Notes: generated by a model not told the origin, from the letters alone. A stretch of 64,000 nt of DNA from Flavivirga jejuensis (GCF_030540765.1 NZ_JAUOEL010000002.1:434001-498000), one strand, 5' to 3'; numbered from the stretch's first letter, positions 26,783-35,911 are shown. Program-made: numbers and translations.

Positions 26783-29245
26783 TTGAAAGCAAAACTATTT
26801 ATAACTTCTTTTTTATTTTTTCTTATAGTCACTATTAGTTATTCGCAAACTGCAACAATTAAAGGGGTTATATTAGATGAGAATAATCAACCCGTTGAAA
26901 AAGTAACTATTAAAACTGGAACTAGTGGAACCACAACAAACTCAAACGGCTTTTATCTCTTTGAAATTAAATCCAACCAAGATATTACTGTTGAATTCAC
27001 ACACCTTTCACATAAAAAAGTGGTTAGCATATTTAATCTAAAAAATGGAGAAGAATACGAATTCAATCCTGTAATGAGTACCTCTGTTGAGCAAATAGCT
27101 ACCGTAGTTGTAACAAACAACAGACGCAAAGAAGTTGAAGGTATTATAACCTTAAAACCAGAAGCTATTAGAAAAATCCCTGGTGCCAATGCTGGAGTAG
27201 AAAATTTATTATTAACACTTCCAGGAGTAAGTAATAACAATGAATTAAGTACACAATACTCGGTACGCGGTGGTAATTACGACGAAAACCTAGTATATGT
27301 TAATGATATTGAAGTATATCGTCCCTTTTTAGTGCGTTCTGGACAACAAGAAGGTTTAAGCTTTGTGAATACCAATTTAGTACAAAACGTCGATTTTTCT
27401 GCTGGAGGATTTCAAGCAAAATATGGAGACAAACTATCTTCTGTATTAGATATAACATACAAAACACCATATCAATTTGAAATAAATGCAGATTTAAGCC
27501 TATTAGGAGGAAGCCTTTCTGTTGAAACGATAAGTAAAGATTCAAAATTTACTGGAATTGCAGGTATTCGTTATCGCGATAATAGCCTGTTAGTTGATGC
27601 CAAAGAAACCGAAACTAATTTCAATCCTACGTTTGCAGACGCTCAAGCATATTTTACTTATAAGTTTACAAATAAATTTCATTTAAGCTTCTTAGGAAAC
27701 GCCTCTATAAACAAGTACAATTATGAACCACAAACAAGACAAACTAATTTTGGTACGTTAAGTGATCCCATTGCATTGTTAGTATTTTATGAGGGACAAG
27801 AAAAAGATCGTTACCAAACCTATTTTGGAGCTTTTAAAGGAACTTATTTTGCAAATAAAGATGTAACACTTAAACTAATTGCATCGACCTATCATACCAC
27901 AGAAGAAGAACACTTTGATATTTTAGCACAATACAGATTAGGAGAAGTCAACACAAATATTGGTGATGAAGACTTAGGTGAAGTTGAATTTAGCGAAGGT
28001 ATTGGTAGTCAACTTAACCATGGCAGGAACGATTTAGATGCTCTAATAACCAATATAGAACATAAAGGTAATTTTAATATTGATGCTAATAGAATTGAAT
28101 GGTCTGTAAAATATACCAATGAAGATATTCGTGATCGTTTAATTGAATGGGAAGTTATTGATTCTGCAGGCTTTTCTATTAGACCACCCAGATCGACCCC
28201 TATAAACGAACAACCCTATACTCCATACAATGGTTCTTTAGAAGCTTTTCAAAATGTAAGAGCCACTAATAACACGCAAATAAACAGGTTACAAGCTTAT
28301 GTACAATGGAGCAAACGAGCTTCACTAGGCACAAGCGATGTTTGGTATAATGTTGGGGTTAGAGCACATAATTGGCGTGTTAAAGGTGATGGACTTTCAT
28401 CATCAAGTCAAACAGTATTTAGTCCCCGAGCGCAATTTACTATAAAACCTGATTGGGAAAAAGACATGCTTTTTAGAGTTGCTACTGGTTTATATTATCA
28501 ACCTCCTTTTTATAGAGAACTTCGTGACGCTAATGGTGCTGTACAGTCCAATGTAAAAGCACAAAAATCATTTCATTTAGTATTAGGTAACGACTATAGC
28601 TTTAAAATGTGGAATAGACCTTTTAAGCTAACTACTGAGGCTTATTACAAAAACCTGACAGATGTAAACCCATATACTTTAGAAAATGTACGTATACGTT
28701 ATAGCGCAAGTAATAATGCAAAAGCTTATGCCTATGGATTAGATATGCGACTAAATGGCGAGTTTGTTCCAGGAACCGAATCGTGGTTTAGTTTTGGGTA
28801 TTTAAAAACCGAAGAAAATATAGATAATCGAGGTTATATAGCCAGACCGACAGACCAACGTTTAAAATTTGCTGCGTTATTTCAAGATTATGTACCAAAT
28901 GTACCAAACATGAAAATGTATTTAAATTTGGTTTACAACACAGGTTTACCAGGGGGCTCTCCTAGTTATGCAGACCCTTACGAATACCAAAACAGGTTAC
29001 CAGCATACAAACGTGCCGACTTAGGTTTACAATTTGTACTTGTTGATGGAAAAAAACAATTTAGTCGTGGTTGGAAAAAAGCTTTTAAAGAGCTTTCTTT
29101 TGGGTTTGAAATATATAATATGTTTGATGCTCAAAATTCTATAACAAACACTTGGGTAAGAAACGCATATGATAAAGTTCAATATGCAGTCCCTAATTAT
29201 TTAACACCAAGAGTTTTTAATGTAAAAACGACTATGAAATTTTAA
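26783..29245 (+). CDS. TonB-dependent receptor with carboxypeptidase-regulatory-like N-terminal domain
   Basis: Outer-membrane active transporter. I place the start at the TTG at 26783 (MKAKLFITSFLFFLIVTISY as signal peptide), 13 bp after the M23 stop; a longer TTG start at 26744 would overlap that gene and put charged residues before the signal. Order: CarboxypepD_reg-like beta-sandwich (TATIKGVILDENNQPVEKVT, about 22-105), plug domain (LLLTLPGVSNNNELSTQYSV, about 110-220), then a ~600-residue barrel ending in VKTTMKF with terminal Phe. No SusD partner is adjacent, so it is not a typical polysaccharide-utilisation locus; substrate unknown. Confidence 0.9.
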   Translation: MKAKLFITSFLFFLIVTISYSQTATIKGVILDENNQPVEKVTIKTGTSGTTTNSNGFYLFEIKSNQDITVEFTHLSHKKVVSIFNLKNGEEYEFNPVMSTSVEQIATVVVTNNRRKEVEGIITLKPEAIRKIPGANAGVENLLLTLPGVSNNNELSTQYSVRGGNYDENLVYVNDIEVYRPFLVRSGQQEGLSFVNTNLVQNVDFSAGGFQAKYGDKLSSVLDITYKTPYQFEINADLSLLGGSLSVETISKDSKFTGIAGIRYRDNSLLVDAKETETNFNPTFADAQAYFTYKFTNKFHLSFLGNASINKYNYEPQTRQTNFGTLSDPIALLVFYEGQEKDRYQTYFGAFKGTYFANKDVTLKLIASTYHTTEEEHFDILAQYRLGEVNTNIGDEDLGEVEFSEGIGSQLNHGRNDLDALITNIEHKGNFNIDANRIEWSVKYTNEDIRDRLIEWEVIDSAGFSIRPPRSTPINEQPYTPYNGSLEAFQNVRATNNTQINRLQAYVQWSKRASLGTSDVWYNVGVRAHNWRVKGDGLSSSSQTVFSPRAQFTIKPDWEKDMLFRVATGLYYQPPFYRELRDANGAVQSNVKAQKSFHLVLGNDYSFKMWNRPFKLTTEAYYKNLTDVNPYTLENVRIRYSASNNAKAYAYGLDMRLNGEFVPGTESWFSFGYLKTEENIDNRGYIARPTDQRLKFAALFQDYVPNVPNMKMYLNLVYNTGLPGGSPSYADPYEYQNRLPAYKRADLGLQFVLVDGKKQFSRGWKKAFKELSFGFEIYNMFDAQNSITNTWVRNAYDKVQYAVPNYLTPRVFNVKTTMKF

Positions 29246-29370
29246 AAAGCGATACCTAATAAACTTCAAATGTATCATCAATTATTTTGAAATTTATAAG
29301 GATTTTAGCACCTCAATTGTCCGGTTGAGCGCAGTCGAAACCTCTTTATTTGTTAGTTGGTTTTTACAAA

Positions 29371-30513
29371 TTATTCAATAAACTCTTTTAAAACATCAAT
29401 AACATAGTCCACTTCCTCCTTAGTATTGTATATACTAAACGAAAAACGAATGGAAGGTTTCTGTAAATCGGCATCACTTAAAATTTCAGTCAAGACATGA
29501 GAATTTTGAGAACTACCACTCTGGCAAGCACTTCCTTTAGAACATGCTATCCCTTTTAAATCTAATTGAAATAATAACATAGCGCCTTTTTTAGGTGAGA
29601 TTGGCAAACAAACATTTACCAATGTATAAGTACTCTTATTTAAATCACCAGAATTACCATTAAAAGCTACTTTAGGGATCTCATTTACAATCCTATTAAT
29701 AAAATAACGTTTCAACTCCTTAACATAATCAGCTTCTTTATTTAAATTGTCGCACGCACTTTTTAATGCTTTTTCTATACCCGATATATTATGAACACTT
29801 TCTGTACCCGCTCTAAGTCCACGCTCCTGCTCACCTCCAAAAATTACTGGTTGCAACCCCGAATTTTTCCGAATAAAAGCAAATCCGACACCTTTTGGTC
29901 CATGAAATTTATGAGCACTTGCTACCATAAAGTCAATTGGAATCTCTTGCAAATCCATTTTATAATGCCCTATAGATTGTACAGCATCACTATGAAATAA
30001 TGTCTTATTAACTTGACATAAATTAGAGACACGTTGCATATCTAATATATTCCCTATTTCGTTATTTACATGCATCAAACTTACAAGTGTTTTATTTTCA
30101 GTTTGCAACAACGTTTCTAAATGTAAATAATCTATATCTCCATTAGTTTCAAGATTAACATAACTAACCAATATACCATACTCCTGTTTTAGTTGTTCAA
30201 TAGTATGCAAAACGGCATGATGCTCTATTTTTGAAGTAATAATATGCTTAATTCCTAAATCTCTAACAGCACTTCTCAATATTAAGTTATCGGCCTCTGT
30301 TCCGCCAGATGTAAATACAATTTCTCCTGCAGATACATTTAAATACTGTGCTATGGTTTTTCTCGATTGTTCTATTAATGACTTAGAAGATCTTCCAAAA
30401 CTATGCGACGATGAGGCATTTCCATAATTATTTCTCATAACATCTATAATAGAAGTCATCACCTCATCCCTCATTTGAGTAGTCGCAGCATTATCGAAAT
30501 AGACATTCTTCAT
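29371..30513 (-). CDS. Cysteine desulfurase (IscS/NifS type)
   Basis: PLP enzyme that removes sulfur from cysteine for Fe-S clusters or tRNA thiolation. The ATG at 30513 gives the family start MKNVYFDNAATT; an ATG 4 codons earlier is less likely. The PLP lysine is Lys202 in ASAHKFHGPKG, and the mobile persulfide cysteine is Cys330 in SKGSACQSGSS, the class I IscS/NifS arrangement. At 380 aa it is full length. No iscU, sufU or tRNA-thiolase gene is adjacent, so its pathway here is open; it is not part of a suf operon. Confidence 0.92.
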   Translation of the reverse strand: MKNVYFDNAATTQMRDEVMTSIIDVMRNNYGNASSSHSFGRSSKSLIEQSRKTIAQYLNVSAGEIVFTSGGTEADNLILRSAVRDLGIKHIITSKIEHHAVLHTIEQLKQEYGILVSYVNLETNGDIDYLHLETLLQTENKTLVSLMHVNNEIGNILDMQRVSNLCQVNKTLFHSDAVQSIGHYKMDLQEIPIDFMVASAHKFHGPKGVGFAFIRKNSGLQPVIFGGEQERGLRAGTESVHNISGIEKALKSACDNLNKEADYVKELKRYFINRIVNEIPKVAFNGNSGDLNKSTYTLVNVCLPISPKKGAMLLFQLDLKGIACSKGSACQSGSSQNSHVLTEILSDADLQKPSIRFSFSIYNTKEEVDYVIDVLKEFIE

Positions 30514-30565
30514 ATAAAAAAACATTTTATTAATTCAATATAAAAGTCGAATAAAAGGTATTAAA

Positions 30566-30717
30566 CCTAGACCCACTGAATACTGAAACAAGTTCAACAC
30601 AGAAAGCGGGATTAGCCTGCCACAACAAAGGCGTGGTTCAACTTACAATTTTGCATGCGTCTTGCAGGCTTCTCAAAATTGAGTTTTCCTGGCACGCAAT
30701 AAGCATGGACTAATAAA
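30566..30717. repeat. Copy A of a ~150-bp dispersed intergenic element
   Basis: About 80% identical by eye to the element at 52634-52790. Shared exact blocks include AAGCGGGATTAGC, TTCAACTTACAATTTTG and GAGTTTTCCTG, in the same order and spacing. It contains an imperfect CTGAAACAAGTTCA hairpin. Located between divergent genes. Confidence 0.85.
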
Positions 30718-30813
30718 ACTTTTAAGGCTCAAAAATACTTGAAATAAAATTATTATCAATATACTACGTTATAAATAACAATTCTATTATTTTTGCTTTA
30801 AAACCCAAACTCA

Positions 30814-31797
30814 ATGCGTCAGTTATTTTTAGTTCTAATATCTTTAAGTTTATTAAATATATACTCTTGTGATGATGGTGATATCATTACTGTTGAATTA
30901 GATTTTGAGGAAACATTTGAAGCTTGTGAGGGCGTAACAGGTCTCATATTTTACAAAACTAAAGACGACCCGTCAGAATCTTTATCTTTAAAAATCACTG
31001 GACTTACTCTTGATGACATCTTAGAAGTTGATGAGGAGACAAAAATTTATGAAGAAGATATTGATATAAGTGCCACGAACCCGTTTAATTATAGAACTTA
31101 TAGCAATACTACAATATCTGATAAATTATTATTCTGTAATGACGTTCCTCTTTCTGATGTAACGATTACACAAGATATAGAAAGTACCAGTGGTACTGCT
31201 AAAATTAAAACGACCTTAACAGAAGATGATGATGATGGTGTTCCTGCCGAATTAGAAGACATAAATGGCAATGGTGATTTAGAAGATGATGACACCGATG
31301 AAGATGGTATACCCGATTATCTGGATGTTGACGATGATGGCGATAATGTTTTAACTAAAGATGAAAATCCAGACCCAAATAATGATGGCGATATAAGTGA
31401 TGCACAAAATAGTGATTTTGATCATGAACTTGCAACTAATAGTGAGGTCATTCCAGATTACTTAGACAAAGATGATGATGGCGATGGTGTTCCTACCCGT
31501 GATGAAGAAAATAAGACTCAAGACCAAATCCCTACTAACGATAAAAGTAGTACGTGTATGGTAGATGGAAAAGAAGAAGATTGTCCTGATTATTTAAATC
31601 CAGCCGTATCTACTAGCGTACCAGCAACAAAATACAGAGAGGGTATTCATACTGTTCTTCAAACATATACAGTAACACTTACGATTTCTAATTTTGATTT
31701 AACACTAATTTCATTAGATGTATTTGATTTTGGAATCTTAGAAGATTCTAAATTAACAACAACTGCAACAAGAACACCCGAATTCAAGCCTTATTAA
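30814..31797 (+). CDS. Asp-rich, calcium-repeat surface lipoprotein
   Basis: The 327-aa protein has a lipoprotein signal peptide with Cys19 (NIYSC). The following DDGD resembles the acidic export signal that sends Bacteroidota lipoproteins to the cell surface. The centre (about residues 140-235) is full of DxDxDG-type motifs (EDDDDGVPAELED, DTDEDGIPDYLDVDDDGD, YLDKDDDGDGVPTRDE) like thrombospondin type 3 repeats that bind calcium. Four cysteines other than the lipid-anchor Cys may form disulfides. An exact TATTTTTG (30788-30795) precedes it. Likely a calcium-stabilised surface protein; ligand unknown. Confidence 0.75.
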   Translation: MRQLFLVLISLSLLNIYSCDDGDIITVELDFEETFEACEGVTGLIFYKTKDDPSESLSLKITGLTLDDILEVDEETKIYEEDIDISATNPFNYRTYSNTTISDKLLFCNDVPLSDVTITQDIESTSGTAKIKTTLTEDDDDGVPAELEDINGNGDLEDDDTDEDGIPDYLDVDDDGDNVLTKDENPDPNNDGDISDAQNSDFDHELATNSEVIPDYLDKDDDGDGVPTRDEENKTQDQIPTNDKSSTCMVDGKEEDCPDYLNPAVSTSVPATKYREGIHTVLQTYTVTLTISNFDLTLISLDVFDFGILEDSKLTTTATRTPEFKPY

Positions 31798-32357
31798 TCA
31801 GGCACTACATTCTGGTAAATATATACTTCGGTAGCTCCTACCCCATATTTCTGGTAGTTAGCATCGTAAAATTTCACATTATTATAACGTCCAAACAAAT
31901 ATTCTAATTCCATTTTTAAAACGCCTTCTCCAACACCGTGGATAAACACTATTTTTGGAATACGTTTTCTTATAGCAAAATCTAATTGACGCTTAGCAGT
32001 ATCTAATTGCAAAGTCAATAAATCGTGCTTACTTAGCCCTCTTGAGGATTTAATTAATTTATTAATATGCAAATCGACCTCCAGGGTTGGCTCATACCTA
32101 TCTTTTGCTCTCGTTTTAATCTGTTTTCTTTTTGAAGATTGCTCTTTTTCTGAAACAATAGCATCCATTGTTTTTTCTGAAAACAATGCTTTTGTAAACG
32201 TATTACTACTATTATTTACAACAAGTTCATCGCTTTGAAAATCCAATAAAAACCCATCTGTAGTTTCAACAGAAATCATATTCCCTGAAATTTGTTTTAT
32301 AACTCCAGATAAATCCTCATCTATAACTAAAACAAAGTCACCTAATTTAAAAGACAT
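31794..32357 (-). CDS. Smr-domain protein (MutS2-like C-terminal domain)
   Basis: The 187-aa cytoplasmic protein has an N-terminal small beta-barrel region (MSFKLGDFVLVIDEDLSGVI) and a C-terminal Smr domain, marked by LEVDLHINKL and IVFIHGVGEGVLKMELEYLF. Smr domains are nucleic-acid nicking or binding modules; the stand-alone form in Bacteroidota has been linked to RNA or DNA handling but not defined. Its stop codon shares bases with that of the convergent lipoprotein gene (4-bp overlap). Three bases separate it from the small membrane-protein gene upstream, so they are co-transcribed. Confidence 0.85.
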   Translation of the reverse strand: MSFKLGDFVLVIDEDLSGVIKQISGNMISVETTDGFLLDFQSDELVVNNSSNTFTKALFSEKTMDAIVSEKEQSSKRKQIKTRAKDRYEPTLEVDLHINKLIKSSRGLSKHDLLTLQLDTAKRQLDFAIRKRIPKIVFIHGVGEGVLKMELEYLFGRYNNVKFYDANYQKYGVGATEVYIYQNVVPD

Positions 32358-32360
32358 AAT

Positions 32361-32561
32361 TTATCCGTTTTCAGAATCATCAATATCTTCAACATCTTCT
32401 CTATCATGCTTACTAGGTACGCCTCTAGATACTCTATAAACCCCAACCATAAGTATAATAATACCTAGAATTAAGATATATTCATTTTGTTTCATTTCAG
32501 ATTTTGCATATATGGCAACAATAGCACCTAAAACGATTAATACATAATTAAAATACTTCAT
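32361..32561 (-). CDS. Small two-helix membrane protein
   Basis: The 66-aa protein has two hydrophobic helices (YFNYVLIVLGAIVAIYA and YILILGIIILMVGVYRV) and an acidic cytoplasmic tail (REDVEDIDDSENG). No family recognised with certainty. It is only 3 bp upstream of the Smr gene and on the same strand, which supports that it is real and co-expressed. Confidence 0.72.
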   Translation of the reverse strand: MKYFNYVLIVLGAIVAIYAKSEMKQNEYILILGIIILMVGVYRVSRGVPSKHDREDVEDIDDSENG

Positions 32562-32698
32562 TAGTAATATATCTTTTATGGCTGCAAATTACGTTAAATA
32601 TTAGATTTTAATAAGCATTTCAACGAGATTTATTAAACACCATTTTCCGTTGAAAGACATTTTATAACGATGAAATAGTGTTTTTTGTGAAAAAAATT

Positions 32699-32706
32699 TA
32701 TATTTG
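32699..32706 (+). promoter_or_regulatory. -7 box upstream of the T9SS cargo gene
   Basis: TATATTTG matches TAnnTTTG exactly, 33 bp before the ATG. A TTTG lies only 11 bp upstream, too close for a -33 element, so support is partial. Confidence 0.4.
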
Positions 32707-32739
32707 TTATCCCAAATAACATAATAACCTACTTAAGCG

Positions 32740-34518
32740 ATGTTTAGAAGATATACCTTTTTTCTACTATTAATAAGCAATCTCTCTTTTTCACAATTAT
32801 CGGTAAATAATGATGCTTATATTTTTATAAGTGATGAAATTGTTTTTGTTGAAGATGATATTAATCTAAACGACGCAAATAGCAGTATTTATTTGCGTAG
32901 CGATGCTCAAGTTATTCAAGGCAGTGGTGTTACTGGGAATTCTGGTATTGGTGAATTAAGTGTTTTCCAAGAAGGTGATGTAGACCAATACGAATATAAT
33001 TTTTGGTGTTCCCCTATTGGTAGTAAAACTAACAATTCTGTAAACAATCCTTTTGGAATTACTTTTCTTAATGATGAAACGGGTCTTATAACCTCAACAC
33101 CTGCTATTATTGGTGGCTGGGATAGTCATGATGGTATTTCTAGCCCATTAACTATTTCTAGTCGGTGGATCGTCAAACTTGTTGTAGGCAACGACTTTTC
33201 AAATTGGGTATATGTAACAAGTACTACCAACATAAACCCTGGAGAAGGTTTCACTATGAAAGGAACTGCTGGATCTAGTAGTGCACAACGTTACGATTTT
33301 AGGGGAAAACCTAACAATGGCACTATAAGTGTTAGCGTTTTAGATAATCAGTATACATTAGTTGGCAACCCATATCCTTCTGCTTTAGATGCTTTAGAAT
33401 ATATACATGATTCAAATAATAAAACAGTAATAACAGGTACTTTACATTATTGGGAACAAAATCGTGATGTAAATTCCCACACTTTAAGAGACTATCAAGG
33501 AGGCTATGCTACTTATACGATTAGTATTTTTGGTGTTCCCACGTATGTACCAGCAGCATTTAGCACCTATAATAATGATGGAAGTATTAATGGTACTGGA
33601 AGTGCTAACACAAGCACAAAACAAGCTAGACGATATATACCTGTAGGACAAGGTTTTATGGTAGAAGGCACTTCATCTATTGGTTCTCCAGTTGTTCAAG
33701 CTAAAAATAGCCATAGAGTATACATTAAGGAAACTAATGTTGATAGTGAGTTTTTTAAAAATTCGAATACAAAAAAGGAAACTTCGGAATACGTAAATGG
33801 GTTTTCGAAAGTCCCAAGTGATCACAAACGGTTTAGATTGAATATTGATTTTAATGATACCTATACAAGACAATTGGCCCAAACATTTCATAGCTCTGCA
33901 ACCAAAGGGTTTGATTACGGAATGGAATGTAAGAGTTTTGGTTTAGCTACTGATGCACATTGGGTAGTTAACGGAGACACTTTTGTCGCAGAGGCATTAC
34001 CTTTTGATATGGATTTAAGCATTCCCTTAGTTATAAATATAACAAACCAATCTCAAGTTAGAATTAGAATTACTGACATTCAAAATTTTGAGAGCGATCA
34101 ACCTATTTATGTACATGATACAGAAAATGACACGTATGTTGATTTAAGAACTCAAGATTTTAATGTTAACCTTGATACAAACAATTATACAGACCGATTT
34201 AAAATTGTTTTTAGTAATAATAATAATAATAATAATACTAGTTTAAGCACTAACGATATTAGCTTAGACGATTTAAGAATATTCCAAAATAATAACATTT
34301 CTGAACTAAAAATTTTAAATCCGAATGCTCTAAATATAAAAGCTATTAGCTTAATAGATGTCTCTGGTAAAGAAATTGAAAACAGAAGGATTAATATTTC
34401 AAAAGATGCACACACCTTATCCACAAAATCGCTTAGCGATGGTGTATATATTGTCAAAATAAGTCTAGACAATAATCAAGTGTTTAACAAAAAAATTATA
34501 ATTGCTAATAAAAAGTAA
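32740..34518 (+). CDS. T9SS type A sorting-domain secreted protein
   Basis: The 592-aa exported protein has a signal peptide (MFRRYTFFLLLISNLSFSQ) and a C-terminal type A sorting domain (about 520-592) with the usual ending LSDGVYIVKISLDNNQVFNKK, so it is secreted across the outer membrane by the type IX system and perhaps anchored. The body has repeated Gly/Asn-rich beta segments (GEGFTMKGTAG, GQGFMVEGTS, YTLVGNPYPSAL) typical of large gliding/surface proteins, with no catalytic motif recognised. A run of seven Asn codons precedes the sorting domain. Function unknown. Confidence 0.82.
   Translation: MFRRYTFFLLLISNLSFSQLSVNNDAYIFISDEIVFVEDDINLNDANSSIYLRSDAQVIQGSGVTGNSGIGELSVFQEGDVDQYEYNFWCSPIGSKTNNSVNNPFGITFLNDETGLITSTPAIIGGWDSHDGISSPLTISSRWIVKLVVGNDFSNWVYVTSTTNINPGEGFTMKGTAGSSSAQRYDFRGKPNNGTISVSVLDNQYTLVGNPYPSALDALEYIHDSNNKTVITGTLHYWEQNRDVNSHTLRDYQGGYATYTISIFGVPTYVPAAFSTYNNDGSINGTGSANTSTKQARRYIPVGQGFMVEGTSSIGSPVVQAKNSHRVYIKETNVDSEFFKNSNTKKETSEYVNGFSKVPSDHKRFRLNIDFNDTYTRQLAQTFHSSATKGFDYGMECKSFGLATDAHWVVNGDTFVAEALPFDMDLSIPLVINITNQSQVRIRITDIQNFESDQPIYVHDTENDTYVDLRTQDFNVNLDTNNYTDRFKIVFSNNNNNNNTSLSTNDISLDDLRIFQNNNISELKILNPNALNIKAISLIDVSGKEIENRRINISKDAHTLSTKSLSDGVYIVKISLDNNQVFNKKIIIANKK
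34216..34236 (+). repeat. In-frame AAT trinucleotide repeat (seven copies)
   Basis: Seven perfect AAT codons encode poly-Asn at the junction between the body and the C-terminal sorting domain of the T9SS protein, forming a flexible linker. Slippage by whole units would keep the frame. Confidence 0.95.
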
Positions 34519-34612
34519 AGCAGCTCTTAACTGATTGTTGGATTGTTTCATATACTTCTATCTTAATCCTTTTTCATATATTTAAAATTATTTTTAAATA
34601 TTTTATAATTGT

Positions 34613-34885
34613 ATGGAAAACAAACCACCAAGACCCAGTAGTTATTTAGCCCTTGCCATTATAAGCACTATTTTATGCTGCTTACCCACAGGAATAGTTA
34701 GTATTATCTATGCTACTAAAGTGAATAGTACTTATGAAGACGGAAAATATGATGAAGCAAATAAAGCATCAAAAAATGCAAAAATCTGGGGTTTAGCTTC
34801 CATTGGAATTGCTCTTTTTGGCTGGATAATTTATATCCTCATTTTCGGAATAGCGTTTTTAGGTGCTATTGGAAGTGCACAATAA
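34613..34885 (+). CDS. CD225/dispanin family small membrane protein
   Basis: The 90-aa protein has two hydrophobic stretches, the first ILCCLPTGIVSIIYATKV with the Cys pair and Pro-Thr-Gly turn that mark CD225/dispanin proteins (the family of interferon-induced IFITM). The second helix is IGIALFGWIIYILIFGIAFLG. Bacterial members have no settled function; membrane curvature or lipid effects are suggested from eukaryotic relatives. First gene of a tight cassette with two DUF2752 genes (one broken) and a CCC-motif protein. Confidence 0.85.
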   Translation: MENKPPRPSSYLALAIISTILCCLPTGIVSIIYATKVNSTYEDGKYDEANKASKNAKIWGLASIGIALFGWIIYILIFGIAFLGAIGSAQ

Positions 34886-35244
34886 AATAAAGATTTTTGT
34901 TATTATATTAATTATAATAGCATCCGTCTTTACCTCATATTTATATTATAACTACGATCCTTCGGAATATAACATTTTTCCCAAATGCCCTGTTTATTCT
35001 TTAACTGGAATATATTGCCCTGGTTGTGGGAGCCAAAGGGCAGTACATCAATTTTTTAATTATTCTATTAGTATTTGTTTTATTATATGATGCTTCAATT
35101 AAACTACTTAAAATAATTTTAAAAAAACCTCTAAAAAACCTTTTGCACGCCCCGAAAATGACTTACACAATATTAATTGTTGTGATTTTATTTTGGGTAT
35201 TAAGAAACATCAATTTATATCCTTTTACTATTTTAGCACCATAA
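34875..35244 (+). pseudogene. Frameshifted, internally deleted DUF2752 membrane-protein gene
   Basis: From a GTG at 34875 (MHNKIKIFVIILIIIASVF) the frame encodes the DUF2752 N-terminal half through FPKCPVYSLTGIYCPGCGSQ and RAVHQ, then ends early at 35088-35090. The expected C-terminal half (FLIILLVFVLLYDASIK ... FWVLRNINLYPFTILAP) continues in another frame, which itself lacks a start signal. Fusing the halves still leaves about 20 residues missing after RAVHQ. A deletion with frame loss is the simplest explanation. It overlaps the end of the CD225 gene. A sequencing error alone would not explain the missing segment. Confidence 0.78.
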
Positions 35245-35263
35245 AATTACTGATTTACTATAT

Positions 35264-35548
35264 ATGCAAGCTTTAGATGACTATATGTTACCTTGTTTAA
35301 ATAAAAAACTTTTAGGGGTAGAATGTATGGGTTGTGGTTTACAAAGGTCTATTGCTTTAATCTTTAAAGGAGAATTTGTTGAAGCTTTTTATATGTATCC
35401 TGCAGTTTACAGCCTGATCATCCTCTTTTTATGTATAGGGATAAATATTTTCTTTAAATTTAAACACTCTAATAAAATTATTGGAGCACTGGCTATAATT
35501 ACAGTGACTACAATTATAATAAGTTATATCATTAAATTAATTAATTAA
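35264..35548 (+). CDS. DUF2752 domain-containing membrane protein
   Basis: The 94-aa protein carries the DUF2752 motif CMGCGLQRSIALIFKGEFVEAF near its N-terminus (residues about 21-43, including CxxCGxQR) followed by two transmembrane helices (YPAVYSLIILFLCIGINIFF and a C-terminal Ile-rich helix). Intact, unlike the DUF2752 gene just upstream, to which it is related by the CGxQR core. Part of a series of small membrane proteins with 10-20 bp gaps. Function unknown. Confidence 0.85.
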   Translation: MQALDDYMLPCLNKKLLGVECMGCGLQRSIALIFKGEFVEAFYMYPAVYSLIILFLCIGINIFFKFKHSNKIIGALAIITVTTIIISYIIKLIN

Positions 35549-35557
35549 AATTCACAC

Positions 35558-35887
35558 ATGGAACAACAAAAACTAGACCCAACACTTGTTTACGTATTAG
35601 CGATTTTAGGATTTTTATGCTGCTGTATTGGCGGTTTAGGATTCATTCTTGCTGGTATTGCATTTATAATAGCAAATAGTAAGTTAAATGCCGCTAAGCT
35701 TAACCCAGAAAACTATGATCCGAATAGTATTAAATCTATGAATACAGCTAAAATTGTAGCTTTGGTTATACTTATAATAAACCTTTTGTATTTTATAATG
35801 GTACTATACAGTATATATACTACAGGTTGGGATGAGCTTATGGAACAGTCTCAAGAAGCGATGGAGCAATGGCAACAAAATCAATAA
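35558..35887 (+). CDS. CCC-motif small membrane protein
   Basis: The 109-aa protein has the eponymous CCC triplet in its first transmembrane helix (YVLAILGFLCCCIGGLGFIL, residues 12-31) and a second helix (IVALVILIINLLYFIMVLY). It ends in a Gln/Glu-rich cytoplasmic tail. The family is common in Bacteroidota and undefined. It begins 9 bp after the DUF2752 gene, so it is in the same operon, which then ends at a strong hairpin. Confidence 0.85.
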   Translation: MEQQKLDPTLVYVLAILGFLCCCIGGLGFILAGIAFIIANSKLNAAKLNPENYDPNSIKSMNTAKIVALVILIINLLYFIMVLYSIYTTGWDELMEQSQEAMEQWQQNQ

Positions 35888-35911
35888 CATCATTTCTTTA
35901 AAATAAAAAAA

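Noticed and set aside
29323-29342. GGTTGAGCGCAGTCGAAACC fragment
   Set aside because: Looks like a short piece of a common dispersed repeat (TTCGACTGCGCTCAA on the other strand); too short and single-copy here to annotate as an element.
30526-30813. Riboswitch or attenuator upstream of the Asp-rich lipoprotein
   Set aside because: No known aptamer core was recognised, and the structured part is a repeat also found at 52.6 kb.
35026-35244. A separate 72-aa gene starting inside the first DUF2752 reading frame
   Set aside because: Its sequence is the displaced C-terminal half of DUF2752; it lacks its own start signal, so I treat both frames as one pseudogene.
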